Shown here piece after piece: positions 23,451-37,421 of a stretch of DNA of 64,000 nucleotides. A program made the position numbers and the translations under genes. The notes beneath the pieces were generated by a model. The model was not told where the DNA came from. It saw only the letters and a program-made list of their open reading frames with translations, and ran no database searches. The stretch comes from Scylla paramamosain (Eukaryota; Arthropoda; Malacostraca; Decapoda; Portunidae), in assembly GCF_035594125.1 (NCBI RefSeq), contig NC_087163.1, forward strand, positions 12,372,001 through 12,436,000. Direction: 5' to 3'. Every line of letters starts with the position of its first letter. Position 1 is the stretch's first letter.

Positions 23451-23681
23451 AACAACCTTACTAAATGCGTGTATTTTCAGTGTTTTTTTTATATTCTTAG
23501 TTACCAAAACCCCCAATTCCATGCGAAACTAGCTTTATGTGGGAAAAAAATCACATTACCAGAAAAGTGTCTTTGAGTGTTTTTGAGCGTGTTAGGCAAT
23601 AAAGCACTATAAAGCAGGGCAATCACATTACATGGGAATGAAACCAACTTTTACGAAGAACTTGCCTTTTAGTGTTTTTGA
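23451..23681 (+). repeat. HOR fragment, A-B and part of C
   Basis: Forward fragment leading into inverted patch 3, with the same junction (TTTTTGACACGC) as at 9173. Confidence 0.8.
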
Positions 23682-24163
23682 CACGCATTTAGTAAGGTTG
23701 CTCTGTTTCTCAATTAAGAGTGTTATTCATGAGTTTCAGCATTTTGGTATATAGGAAACTTCTCCATATACACGAGTTTTTGCGTTTTTTGCCTTCTGTT
23801 TTTTTTTTTTTAACTATAAAACATTCATTATACACTTTTCTCGCAATATCCTTTTCTTTCCCAATATAGAGTGCTTTTTATCAATTTTCGTTTTTTTTTT
23901 TGTAGGAAACAAGCACACAAACACTCAAAATATACATTTTTGGTAATGTTTTTCTGCTTCTTGATATTGGTTGGTTTGTATCATTTTTAGCGTTTTTCTA
24001 CGTAAAACACAGAGAAGACACGTTTTCAGTAATTTTCTTTTGGATTCCCACATAGAGTGAGTTCCTTATTATTTATCGTTTTGGTGCCAAATATGCTGAA
24101 AAACACTCGGAAGACATATTTCTTGTAAGGTCTTTAATTTCCTCATATGGGAGGCTTTGCATG
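23682..24163 (-). repeat. Inverted patch 3
   Basis: About 480 bp of A (part), J, I, H and G in reverse. It is the direct counterpart of 58836-59316: both end coordinates pair with a constant sum of about 82998. Both read TTGCTCTG/CAGAGCAA at the A edge, unlike patch 1 (TTACTCTG). Confidence 0.85.
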
Positions 24164-25040
24164 TCTTTTCAGTGTTTGTGAGCGTGTTACGCAATAAAGC
24201 CCTAAAAGCCAGGGCAATCACATTACATGGGAATAAAAACAAATTTTACCAAGAACTTACCTTTAAGTGTTTTTGAGCTCGTTACATACCAAAACGCTAA
24301 AACGCATGCAAAATACATTTTATGGAGAAACAGAATAACATTACCAAATACATGTATTTTGAGTGTTTTATTTATCATGTTATGTATAAAAACGCTTAAA
24401 TACATACAAAGAACCTTATGTTTGGGAAACGAAAGAACATTACGAGAAACGTGTATTATGAGTGATTTTTAAATTCCTTCAGTACCAAAAAGCTAAAACC
24501 CACAAATTACACTCTTTAGAAAAATAAATAAATAAAAAAAATGTGATTTTTTTTTTGGGGGGGTTATTCATCTTCATAGGTACCGAGATGCTAAAATTCT
24601 GCCAAAATTCTCGGAACTTATGTGGAAAAAAGAATATTATTATAGAAGTTAATTATAGCTTTTCTTCCGGATTGTTATGTACCAAACCCTAAAGTGCATT
24701 CAAAGCCACCTATATAAGGAAGTTATATAAGGACTTTACCAGAAACCTGTCTTTTCAGTGTTTTCAGCATGTTAGGCACCATAACGATAAATAATATGGA
24801 AGTCAGTCAATATGTGAATCGAAAAGAAAATTACTGAAAACGTGTCTTTTCAGTGTTTTACGTAGAAAAACGCTAAAGCGGATACAAACCATCCTATATG
24901 AAGAAATATAATAACATTATGAGTGTTTTATAGTTTTAAAAGAATCACAAGGCAATAAACGCAAAAATTCGTGTATATAGAGAAATTTCTTACATACCAA
25001 AATGAATAAATGCATGAATAACACTTTTATTAGATAAACG
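24164..25040 (+). repeat. HOR unit, B-H then J
   Basis: Monomer I is deleted: H joins J at about 24915 (TAACATTATGAGTGTTTTATAG). The F tract carries an unusual GGGGGGG run at about 24559. The mirror unit 57855-58835 keeps I. Confidence 0.8.
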
Positions 25041-26155
25041 GAACTACCTTACCAAATTGTGTATTTTGAGTGTTTTTCACATTCTTAGTTACGAAAATGC
25101 CAAATTACATGCGAAACTACCATCATTTGGGAAGAAAAATGACATTACCAGAAAAGTGTCTTTTGAGTGTTTTTCAGCTTGATATGCAATAAAGCACTAA
25201 AAAGCAGAATGATCACTTTACATGGGAAAAAAATCAACTTTTACGAAGAATTTACCTTTAAGTGTTTATTAACCCCTTATATACCAAACCCCTAAAACGC
25301 ATGCAAAACAAACTTTATGGAAAAACAGAATGACATTACCAAAAACATGTATTTTGAGTGTTTTTGATCATGTTATCTATAAAAACGCTAAAGTACATGC
25401 AAAGAACATTATGTTTGGGAACCAAAAGGACATTATGAGAAACGTGTATTATGAGTGTTTTTTTTAAGTTCCTTAAATACCTAAAAGCTTAAACCCACAA
25501 ATAACACTCTTTATTAAAAAAAAAAAAATAAAATAAATAAAAAAATTAAAATAAATAGGTTTTTTTTTTTTTTTTTGTAATTCATATTCATAGGTACTGA
25601 CATGCCAAAATTCTGGGAAACTTCAGGGCAATTATGTGATAAAAGAATATTATCAAAAAAGTTAATTTCAGCTTTTTTTTTTCGAACTGTTATCTACTAA
25701 ACCCTAAAGTGCATGCAAAGCCTCCTATATGAGGAAATTAAACGACCTTAAAAGAAATCTGTCTTTTGAGTGTTTTTCAGAATTATACGATAAATAAATA
25801 ACTCACTTTATATAGAAATCCAAAACAAAACTACTGAAAACGTGTCTTCTCAGTGCTTTACGTAGAAAAACGCTAAAACGGATGCAAACCAACCAATATA
25901 AAAAAAATAGAAAAACATTACCAAAAATGAATATTTTGAGTGTTTTTGAGCTTGTTACCTACAAAAAACGCGAAAATTGATGCAAAGCACTCTAAATTAG
26001 GAAATAAAAGGACATTGCAAGAAAAGTGTATAATGAGTGTTTTATAGTTCAAAAGAACCAAAAGGAAGAAAACGCAAAAACTTGTGGATATGGAGAAGTT
26101 TCCTAGATACCAAAATGCTTAAACTCATGAATAACATTCCTAATTGAGAAACAGA
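25041..26155 (+). repeat. Reference HOR unit, monomers A-J
   Basis: A 1.115-kb copy used here to define the order. A is 25041-25139, B 25140-25234, C 25235-25329, D 25330-25428 and E 25429-25530. The A-rich/T-rich tract is 25515-25576 and F is 25577-25745, including the GGTACtGAcATGCC element and AAAGTGCATGCAAAGCC. G is 25746-25828, H 25829-25912 (TTTTACGTAGAAAAACGC-like core, here GCTTTACGTAG), I 25913-26012 and J 26013-26155 (two half-monomers ending ACTCATGAATAAC). G is slightly shortened here (TTTTTCAGAATTATACG). Confidence 0.85.
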
Positions 26156-27265
26156 ACAACCTTACTAAATGCGTGTATTTTGAGTGCTTTTTACATTTTT
26201 AGTTACCAAAACCCCAAATTGCATGCGAAACCAGCTTTATGTGAGAAAAAAAATGACGTTACCAGAAAAAATGTCTTATGAGTGTTTTTGAGCATGATAG
26301 CCAATAAAGCACTAAAAAGCAGGACAATCACATTACATTTGAATAAAACCAAGTTTTATCAAGAAATTGCCTTTAAGTGTTTTTGAGCTCCTTATATACT
26401 TAACCGCTAAAACGCATGCAAAACAAACTTTATGGAGAAACAGAATTAAATTACCAGAAACATGTATTTTGAGTGTTTTTGATCATGTTATCTTTAAAAA
26501 CGCTTAAATACATAAAAAGAACCTTATGTTTGGGAAACAAAAGGACATTACGAGATACGTATATTATGAGTGTTTTTAAGTTTGTTAACTACCAAAAGCC
26601 CACTCTTTATTTAGAAAAAAATAAATAAATAAATATAAAAATAAAAAAATAGAATTTTTTTTTTTGTTATTCATCTTCATAGGTACCGAAATGCCAAAAT
26701 TCTGCGAAAATTCAAGACAATTATATGATAAGAAAATATCAAAAAAGTTGATTTTAGCTTTTTTTTTCGGACTGTTATGTACCAAACCCTAAACTGCATG
26801 CAAAGCCTTTCATATAAGGAAATTAAACGACCTTACCAGAAATCTGTCTTTTGAGTGTTTTTCAGCATGTTACGCACCAAAATGATAAATAATAAGGAAC
26901 TCACTTTATATGGGAATCCAAAACAAAATCATTGAAAACGTGTCTTCCCAGTGTTTTACTTAGAAAAACGCTAAATGGGTGCAAACCAACCAATATCTAG
27001 ACTTAGAAAAAACATTACCAAAAAGGTATATTTTGAGTGTTTTTGAGCTTGTTACCTACAAAAAAAAAAAAAAAAAAACGCTGAAATTGATACAAAGCAC
27101 TCTATATTGGGATACAAAGAGACATTGCGAGAAAAGTGTATAATGAGTGTATTATAGTTCAAAAGAACAACAAGGCAAAAAACGCAAAAACTCGTGTGTA
27201 TGGAGAAGTTTCCTAGATACCAAAATGCTGAAACACATGAATAAGACACTTAATTGAGAAACAGA
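26156..27265 (+). repeat. HOR unit, monomers A-J
   Basis: Complete apart from a shortened E (CTACCAAAAGCCCACTC). I contains a run of 18 A at about 27060-27078. Its mirror is 55640-56743. Confidence 0.85.
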
Positions 27266-27978
27266 ACAACCTTACCAAATTCGTAAATTTTGAGTTTTTT
27301 TTATATTCTTAGTTACCAAAAACCCAAATTTCATGCGAAACCAGATATAAGTGGGAAAACATGACATTTCCAGAAAAATGTCTTTTGAATGTATTTTTTT
27401 TTTTAGCGTGATAGGCAATAAAGCACTAAAAAGCAGGGAAATCACTTTTTTATTGGAATAAACCCAATTTTTACCAAGAATTTGCCTTTAAATGTTTTTG
27501 AGCTCCTTATATACCAAACCGCTAAAACGCATGCAAAACAAACTTTATGGAGAAACAGAATAACATTACCAAAAACATGTAATTTGGGTGTTTTTCCATC
27601 TTTATACGTACCGAGATGCCAAAATTCTGGGAAAATTTAGGAAAATTATATGAACAAAATAATATTGTCAAAAAAGTTAATTTTATCTTTTTTTTCGGAC
27701 TGTTATGTACCAAACCCTAAAGTGCATGGAAAACCTCCTACATGAGGAAATTAAACGAACTTAACGGATATCTGTCTTTTGAGTGTTTTTCAGCATGTTA
27801 GGCACCAAAACGATAAATAATAAGGAACTCACTCTTTATGGGAATCCAAAACAAAATTACTGAAAATGTATCTTCTTAGTGTTTTACGTAGAAAAACGCA
27901 AAAACTCGTGTATATAGAAGTTTCTTAGATACCAAAATGCTGAAACTCATGAATAACAATCTTAATTCAGAAACAGAA
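27266..27978 (+). repeat. HOR unit with D-to-F and H-to-J fusions
   Basis: About 713 bp. D is fused to F at about 27597 (GGGTGTTTTTCCATC), deleting E and the A/T tract. H is fused to J at about 27897. The mirror unit 54758-55639 has the H-J fusion but retains D-E-F, so the first deletion (about 240 bp) happened in this arm only. Confidence 0.85.
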
Positions 27979-29091
27979 CAACCTAAGCAAATGCCTGGAT
28001 TTTGAGTGTTTTTCATATTCCTAGTTAGCAATACCCAAAATAGCATGCGAAACTAGCTTTATGAGGGAAAAAAAATGACATTAACAAAAGTGTCTTTTAA
28101 TTGTTTTTTAGCGTGTTAGGCAATGAAGTACTAAAAAGGGCAATCACATTACATGGGAATAAATCCAACTTTTACCAATATTTTGCCAATATGTGTTTTT
28201 GAGCTCCTTACATACCAAACCGCTAAAACGCATGGAAAACAAACTTTATGGAGAAACAGAATAACATTACAAAAAACATGTATTTTGAGTGTTTTTGATA
28301 ATGTTATCTATAAAAACGCTTAAATACATGCAAAGAACCTTATGTTTGGGAAACAAGGACATTACGAGAAACGTAAATTATGAGTGTTTTTAAGTTCCTT
28401 GACTACTAAAAAGCTAAAACCCACAAATAACACTCGTTATGTAGAAAAAATAAAAAAATAAAAAATAAATAAACGAAAGGATTTTCTTTTTTTTTTTTTG
28501 TTATTCAACTTCAGAGGTACCTAGATGCCAAAATTCTGGGAAAAATTAGGGCAATTATATGATAAGAGAATATGATAAAAAAAAGTTGATATTAGCTTTT
28601 TTTCGGACTGTTATGTACCAAACACTAATGTGCATGCAAAGCCTCCCATATGAGGAAATTAAACGACCTTACCAGAATTCTGTGTTTTGAGTGTTTTTCA
28701 GCATGTTAGGCACCAAAACGATAAATAATAAGGAACTCACTCTATATGGCAAACCGAAACAAAATTAATGAAAACGTGTCTTCTCATTGTTTTACGCAGA
28801 AAAACGCTAAAACTGATGCAAACCAATCAATATCAAGAAGTAGAAAAACATTACCAAAAAGGTATATTTTGAATGTTTTTGATCTTGTTACCTACAAAAA
28901 AAAACGCGAAAATTGATACAAAGCACTCTATATTGGGAAAGAAAGGGACATTGCGAGAAAAGTGTATAATGAATGTTTTATAGTTCAAAAGAACCACAAG
29001 GCAAAAAAACGCAAAAACTCGTGTATATGGAGAAGTTTCCTATATACAAAAATGCTGAAACTCATGAATAACACTCTTAATTGAGAAACAG
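27979..29091 (+). repeat. HOR unit, monomers A-J
   Basis: This is a complete unit with the same private variants as 2891-3720 (GCAATGAAGTACTAAAAAG and GCCAATATGTG). Its mirror is 53630-54757. Confidence 0.85.
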
Positions 29092-30210
29092 AACAACTTT
29101 ACTAAATGCGTGTATTTTGACGGCTTTTCACATTCTTAGTTACTAAAATCCCAAATTGCATGCGAAACCAGCTTTATGTGGGAAAAATATGACATTACCG
29201 GAAAAGTGTCTTTTGAGTGTTTTTGAGCGTGAAAGGCAATAAAGCACTAAAAAGCAAGGGAATCACTTTACATTGCAATAAAATCAATTTTTACCAAGAA
29301 CTTGCCTTTAAGTGTTTTGAGCTCCTTGGATACCAAAACGCTAAAACGCATGAAAAACACACTTTATGGAGAAAGAGAATAGCATTACCAAAAACATATA
29401 TTTTGAGTGTTTTTGATCATGTTACCAAGAAAAACGCTTAAATACATGCAAAGAACCCTATTTTTGGGAAATGAAAGGACATTACGAGAAACGTGTATTA
29501 CGAGTGTTTTTAAGATCATTATTTACCAAAAAGCTAAAAGCCACAAATAACACTCTTTATTGAGAAAAAATAAATAAATAAAAAAAATTCGATATTTTTT
29601 TTCTTTCTTTTTCATCTTCACAGGTACCTAGATGCCAAAATTTGGGCAAAATTCAGGAAATTATGAGTTAATTAAAAAAAAAAATTAATTTTAGCTTTTT
29701 TTTCGTATTGTTATGTACGAAACCCTAAAGTGCATTTAAAGCCACCTATATATGGAAATTAAACGTCTTTGCCAGAAAACTGTCTTATGAGTGTTTTTCA
29801 GCTTCTTAGGCACCATAACCGTAAAGAGCATGCAAGTCACTCTATATAGGAATCTAAAACAAAATTACTGAAAATGTGTCTTTTCAGTATTTTACGTAGA
29901 AAAACGCTAAAACGGATGCAAACCAACCAATAAGAAGAAATAAAATAACATTACCAAAAATGTATATTTTGAGTGTTTTTGAGCTTGTTACCTACAAAAA
30001 ACGCGAAAATGGATGCAAAGCACTCAATATTGGGAAACAAAAGGACATTACGAAAAACGTGTATAATGAGTGTCTAATTATTTTTGAGCCAAAGAACTTG
30101 TGGTTCACCAGAACCACAAGTCAAAAAACGCAAAAACTAGTGTACATAAAGAAGTTTCTTAGATACCAAAATGCTGAAACTCTTGAATAACAATATTAAT
30201 TGAGAAACAG
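29092..30210 (+). repeat. HOR unit, A-J, J with inverted duplication
   Basis: This is a complete unit. J contains a perfect 11-bp hairpin at 30096-30121. F is of the CGATATTTTTTTTC / CAAAATTTGGGC subtype. Its mirror is 52516-53629. Confidence 0.85.
30096..30121. other. J-monomer hairpin, 11-bp perfect stem
   Basis: ACTTGTGGTTC (30096-30106) and GAACCACAAGT (30111-30121) flank ACCA. The usual J has only the second arm (GAACCACAAGGC), so the first arm is a local inverted copy. It is intact at 52603-52628 and 36591-36614, and decayed near 39430-39455 and 60712-60735. Confidence 0.85.
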
Positions 30211-31300
30211 AACAATCTTACCAAATGCGTGTATTTTGAGTGTTTTTCACATTCATAGTTAGCAAAACCCCAAATAGCACGCGAAAGTATGTTGGAAAAA
30301 AAATGACATTACAGAAGTGTCTTTTGAGTGTTTTTGAGCGTGTTAGACAATAAATCACAAAAAAAAAAAAAAAACAGGGCAATCTCATTACATGGGAATA
30401 AAACCAACTTTTTACCAAGAACTTGCCTTGAAATGTTTTTTGACCTCCTTACAAACGAAAACGCTAAAACGCATTCAAAAAATCATTTATGGAGATGCAG
30501 AATAACATTACTAAAAACATGTGTTTTAAGTGTTTTTGATCATGTTACCTACAAAAAACGCTTAAATACATGCAAAGAACCCTATGTTTGGGAAACGAAA
30601 GGACATTACGAGAAACGTGTATTAGGACCGTTTTTAAGTTCCTTAAGTACCAAAACGTTAAAACCCACAAATAACACTCTGTATAGAGAAAAAAAAATAA
30701 AAATAAATAAAAATAGCTTTTTTTCTTGTATTGATTTTAATAGGAACCAAGACGCCAAAATTCTGCCAAAATTCAGGGAATTTATGTGGAGAAAATAACA
30801 TTATCAAAAAAGTTAATTATAGCTCTTTTTCGGATTTTTATGTACCAAACTCTAAAGTGCATGCCACCTGTATAAGGAAGTTAAACGACTTTACCAGAAA
30901 GCTGTCTTTTCAGTGTTTTTCAGCATGTTAAGCACCAAAACGATAAATAATATGGAAGTCAGTCAATATGTGAATCCAAAACAAAATTACTGAAAACGTG
31001 TCTTTTCAGTGTTATAAGTAGAAAAACGCTAAAACGGGGTCAATCCAACAAATATGAAGAAATATAATAATATTACCAAAAAGTGTTTTTGAGATTTTTA
31101 CCTACAAAAAACGCGCAAAAGGATGGAAAGCACTCTATATTGGGAAGCAAAAGGACATTACGAGAAATGTGTATAATGAGTGTTTTATAGTTTCACAAGA
31201 ACCACAAGGCAAAAAACGCAAAAAACTCGTGTATATAGAGATGTTTCTTACATTCCAAAACGCTAAAACTCATGAATAACACTTTTAATTGAAAAACAGA
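30211..31300 (+). repeat. HOR unit, monomers A-J
   Basis: Complete. B has a run of 16 A (30359-30374). F has the TTGTATTGATTTTAAT variant. The longest open frame of the window (30328-30798, 156 codons) runs through B-F of this unit and is not a gene. Its mirror is 51446-52515. Confidence 0.85.
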
Positions 31301-32310
31301 ACTACCTTACCAAATGTGTGTATTTTGAGTGTTTTTCACATTCTTAGTTACGAAAATCCCAAATTACATGCGAAACTAGCTTTATGTTGTAAAAAAAATG
31401 ACATTACCAGAAAAGTGTCTTTTGAGGGTTTTTGAGCGTTATATGAAAAAAAAAACACTAAAAAGCAGAACAATCACATTACATTGGAATAAAACCAAAT
31501 TTTACGAAGAACTTGCCTCTAAGTGTTTTTTAACTCCTTACATACCAAAACGCTAAACGCATGCAAAACAACCTTTATGGAGAAACAGAATAACATTACC
31601 AAAAACATGTTTTTTTATTGTTTTTGATCATGTTACCTATAAAATCGCTTAAATACATGCAAAGAACCCTATGTTTGTGAAACGAAAGGACATTACAATA
31701 ATCGTGTATTATGAGTATTTTTAAATTCCTTAAGTACCAAAAATCTAAAACCCACAAATAACACTCTTTATAGAGAAAAAAAATAATAAAAAAATAGATT
31801 TTTTTTGTTATTCATCTTCATAGGTAACGAGATGCCAAAATTCTGAAAAATTTCAGGAAAATTATGTGAAAAAAAAAATAATAATTTTAGCTTTTTCCGG
31901 AGTTATGTACGAAGTGCATGCAAACCCACCTATATGGGTAAGTTACTCGACTTTACAAGAAACGTGTCTTTGGGTGTTTTCAGCAATTTCAACAGTATTA
32001 CTGAAAACGTGTCTTTTCAGTTTTAGCGTAGAACGCTAAAACGGATGCAAACCAACCAATATGAAGAAATAGAATAACATTACAAAAAAGTTGAGTGTTT
32101 TTGAGCGTGTTACCTACAAAAAACGCAAAAATGAATGCAAAGCATTCATTTTTGGGAAAGAAAAGGATATTATAAGAAAATTGTATAATGAATGTTTTAA
32201 TAGTTTTCAAGAACCATAAGGCAAAAAACGCAAAATTCGTATATATGGAGAAGTTTGTTAGACACCAAAATGCTAAAACTCATGAATAACACTCTTAATT
32301 GAGAAACAGA
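31301..32310 (+). repeat. HOR unit, truncated G
   Basis: Monomers A-J with the CAGCAATTTCAACAGTATTA G-truncation at about 31983. Its mirror is 50438-51445 with the same truncation. Confidence 0.85.
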
Positions 32311-34152
<1,842 letters not shown>

Positions 34153-35045
34153 AACAACCTTACCAAATGGGTGTGTTTTGAGTGATTTCACATTCTTGGT
34201 TACCAGAACCCCAAATTGCATGCGAAATTAGCTTTATGTTGGAAAGAAATGACATTACGAGAAAAGTGTATTTTGAGTGTTTTTGAGCGTGTTAGGCAAT
34301 AAAGCAATAAAAAGGAGGGCAATCATATTACATGGGAATAAAACCAACTTTTACCAAGAACTTGCCTTTAAGTTTTTTTGAGCTCCTTATATACCAAATC
34401 GCTAAAACGCATGCAAAACACCCTTTATAGAGAAACAGATTAACATTACCAAAAACAAGTATTTTGAATGTTTTTGATCATGTTATCTCTAAAAACGCTT
34501 AAATACATGCAAAGAGCCCTATGTCTGGGAAACAAATGGACATTACGAGAAACGAGTATTATGAGTGTTTTTAAGTTCCATAAGTACCAAAAAGCTAAAA
34601 CCTCTTTATAAAGAAAAAAAAAAATAGGATTTTTTTTAGGGGGGGTATTCTTCATAGGTACCGAGATGCCAAAATTCTGGCAAAATTCAGTGAAATTATG
34701 TGAAAAAAGAACATTATCAAAAAAGTTAATTTTAGCTTTTTGTCGGACTGTTTTGTACCAAACCTTAAAGTGCATGCAAAGCCAACTATATGAGGAAATT
34801 AAACGACTTTACTAGAAACCTGTGTTTTGAGTGTTGTTCAGCATGTTATTCACCAAAATAATAAATAATAAGGAAGTCATTCTATATGAGAATCCAAAAC
34901 AAAATTACTGAAAACACGTCTTTTCCGTGTTTTACGTAGAAAAACGCTAAAACGGATGCAAACCAACCAATATGTAGAAATAGAATAAGATTACCAAAAA
35001 TTATATTTTGAATGTTTTTGAGCATTTTACAAAAAACGCGAAAAT
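34153..35045 (+). repeat. Truncated HOR unit, A-I, at the flip
   Basis: Monomers A-I stop in CGCGAAAATGGATGC. The next bases (CTTTTAGCGGTTTG) are in reverse orientation. The match to the B2' arm ends about 90 bp earlier, near 34955. F carries a GGGGGGG run at 34640. Confidence 0.8.
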
Positions 35046-36085
35046 GGATGCCTTTTAGCGGTTTGTTACCTAAGAAGTAAAAAAAAAAATATTTTTTTTT
35101 CCATTTAATCAAATAGGGTACTTGGAATGTATTTTGACGTTTTTCACGTAACAGCCTCAAAAACAATTAAAAAAAACTTGTTTTTGGTAATGTTATTCTG
35201 TTTCTCCATCAAGGGTGTTTTGCATGTGTTCTGATACCTAAGTTGCTCAAAAATACTGAAAAGAGACATTTTTGTTGATGTTTTGTTTTCCATTACAGTG
35301 TGATTTCCATGGTTTTCATCGTTTTGGAGCTAGAACACTGATAAACACTCAAAAGACACCTTTCTAGAAAACTAGTCTCCTTTTGCATGCTTTGCCTGTG
35401 TACTTAACAATGAGAAATGCACTCCAATTACAAGTTTTTGAAAATGTTATGTTTCTCGATGACGATTTTTTTTTTTTTTTTTTTTTGCATGCAGCTTAGG
35501 TTTCTGGTATGTAATAAGCTAAAAAAAAACACTTAAAAGACACGTTTTCCTTAGTGTTGTTTTGTTGTTCAAATCAAGTGATTTCCAAGCTTTATATCGA
35601 TTTAGTGTCTAAACACTCGAAAGACACGTTTCTGGAAAAATCTTTTCATTTCCTAATAAAGGTTACTTTGCATGCATTTTTGGGTTTTTTATGTAACAAG
35701 CTCATAAACACATAAAATACTTGTTTTTGGCAATTTTATTATGTTTCTCCATAAAAAGTGTTTTGCAAACGTATTAGCGTTTTGGTACGTAAGAAGCTCA
35801 AAAAGATTGAAGACATGTTTTTGATAATGTTTTTTATTCCCATATGGTGATCTTTCCATGCTTTTTTAGCATTCTGGTACATAGCAGATTCATAAACATT
35901 CAAAAGACACGTTTCATTAAATTTAGTTTTGTTTGTTAGTGGGCTTCCATACATTTTGGCGTTTTGGCTCCTAACAATATGAGAAAAACACTCAAAATAC
36001 ACGTTTTTGGTAATGTTGTTATGTTTATCCATACAGAATGCTATTCATGCGTTTTCACATTTTGCTACCTAAGAAGCTCATATTT
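35046..36085 (-). repeat. Diverged monomeric satellite block 2
   Basis: About 11 reverse-oriented monomers with poor mutual similarity and no HOR order, including T runs at 35467-35486. It resembles the first diverged block in style (TTTCCATG, ACTCAAAAGACACGTTTCTGG) but is not an obvious copy of it. It begins at the main orientation flip. Canonical E/D monomers resume near 36085. Confidence 0.75.
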
Positions 36086-36502
36086 ACTCATAATACACGT
36101 TTCTCATAATGTCCTTTCGTTTCCTAAATATAGCGATATTTGCATGTATTTAAGCTTTTTTATAGGTAACATGATAAGAAACACTCAAAACACTTGTTTT
36201 TGGTAATGTTATTCTGCTTCTCAATAAAGGAGTGTTTTGCATGCGTTTTTTAGCTATTTGGTATATAAGGAGCTTAAAAACACTTCAAGGCAAGTTCTTG
36301 GTAAAAGTTGGTTTTATTCCAATGTAATATGATTGTTTTGCTTTTTAGTGCTTTATTGCCCAACATGCTCAAAAACACTCAAAAAACACTTCTGGTAATG
36401 TCATTTTTTCCCCACATAAAGCTAGTTTCGCATGCTATTTGAGGTTTTGGTAAGAATGTGAAAAAAAACATTCAAAATACACGCATTTGGTAATGTTGTT
36501 CT
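36086..36502 (-). repeat. Partial HOR, E-A (reverse)
   Basis: Reading on the minus strand, A-B-C-D and part of E. It closely matches 60.2-60.62 kb in direct orientation (C with ACTTCAAGG, B with GTAATATGATTG). Confidence 0.8.
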
Positions 36503-37421
36503 GTTTCTTAATTAAGATTGTTATTCATAAGTTTCAGCATTTTGGTATCTAAGAAACTTCTTTATATACACGTCTTTTTGCGTTTTTTGCCTTGTGGTTC
36601 TTGTGAACCACAAGTTCTTTTACCCGAAAATAATAAGACACTCATTATAGATGTTTCTCGTAATAACCTTTTCTTTCCCAATAGGGAGTGCTTTGCATTC
36701 ATTTTCGCGTTTTTTCTAGGTAACAAGCTCAAAAACACTCAAAATATACCTTTTTGGTAATGTTATACTATTTCTTCATATTGGTTGGTTTCCGTCCCAT
36801 TTAGCGTTTTTCTACGTAAAACACGGAAAAAACACGTTTTCAGAAATTTCGTTTTCGATTCCCAAAGAATATTGCCAGAATTTTGGCATCTTAGTACCTA
36901 TTAAGATGAATGACAAAAAAAAATATTATTGTATTTATTTTTTTTTCTATAAAGAGTTTTATTTGTGGGTTTAAGCTTTTTTGGTACTTAAGGAACTTAA
37001 AAACACTCATAATACACGTTTCTCGTAATGTCCTTTCGATTCCCAACATAAGGTTCTTTGAATGAATTTAAGCTTTTTATAATTAACATGATCAAAAACA
37101 GTCAAAATACATGTTTTTGGTAATGTTACTCTGTTTCTCCATTAAAAGGGTGTTTTTGCATGCGTTTTAGCGTTTTGGTATGTAAGGAGTTAAAAAAAAA
37201 CACTTAAAGGCAAGTTCTTCGTAAAAGTTGGTTTTATTCCCATGTAATGTGATTGTTCCGCTTTTTAGTGCTTTGTTGCATATCACGCTCAAAAACACTC
37301 AAAAGACACTTTTCTGATAATATTTTTTTTTCCCACATAAGGCTAGTTTCGCATGTAATTTGGGATTTTCGTAACTAAGAATGAGAAAAACACTCAAAAT
37401 ACACACATTTGGTAAAGTAGT
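36503..37421 (-). repeat. HOR unit with H-to-F fusion (reverse)
   Basis: At about 36868 (GATTCCCAAAGAATATTGCC) H is joined to F without G. The same fusion occurs at about 60990, 24.1 kb to the right and in the same orientation, so the two are direct copies. J contains the 10-bp hairpin at 36591-36614. Confidence 0.85.

Noticed and set aside
24555..24562. Run of G in an A/T tract (also near 34640)
   Set aside because: A short isolated homopolymer cannot form a quadruplex. It may be a sequencing or replication slip.
30328..30798. Longest open reading frame, 156 codons, plus strand
   Set aside because: It runs across satellite monomers B-F, and related frames with the same peptide fragments recur wherever those monomers occur, on both strands. 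It has no recognisable domain and its length follows chance absence of stops in the repeat.
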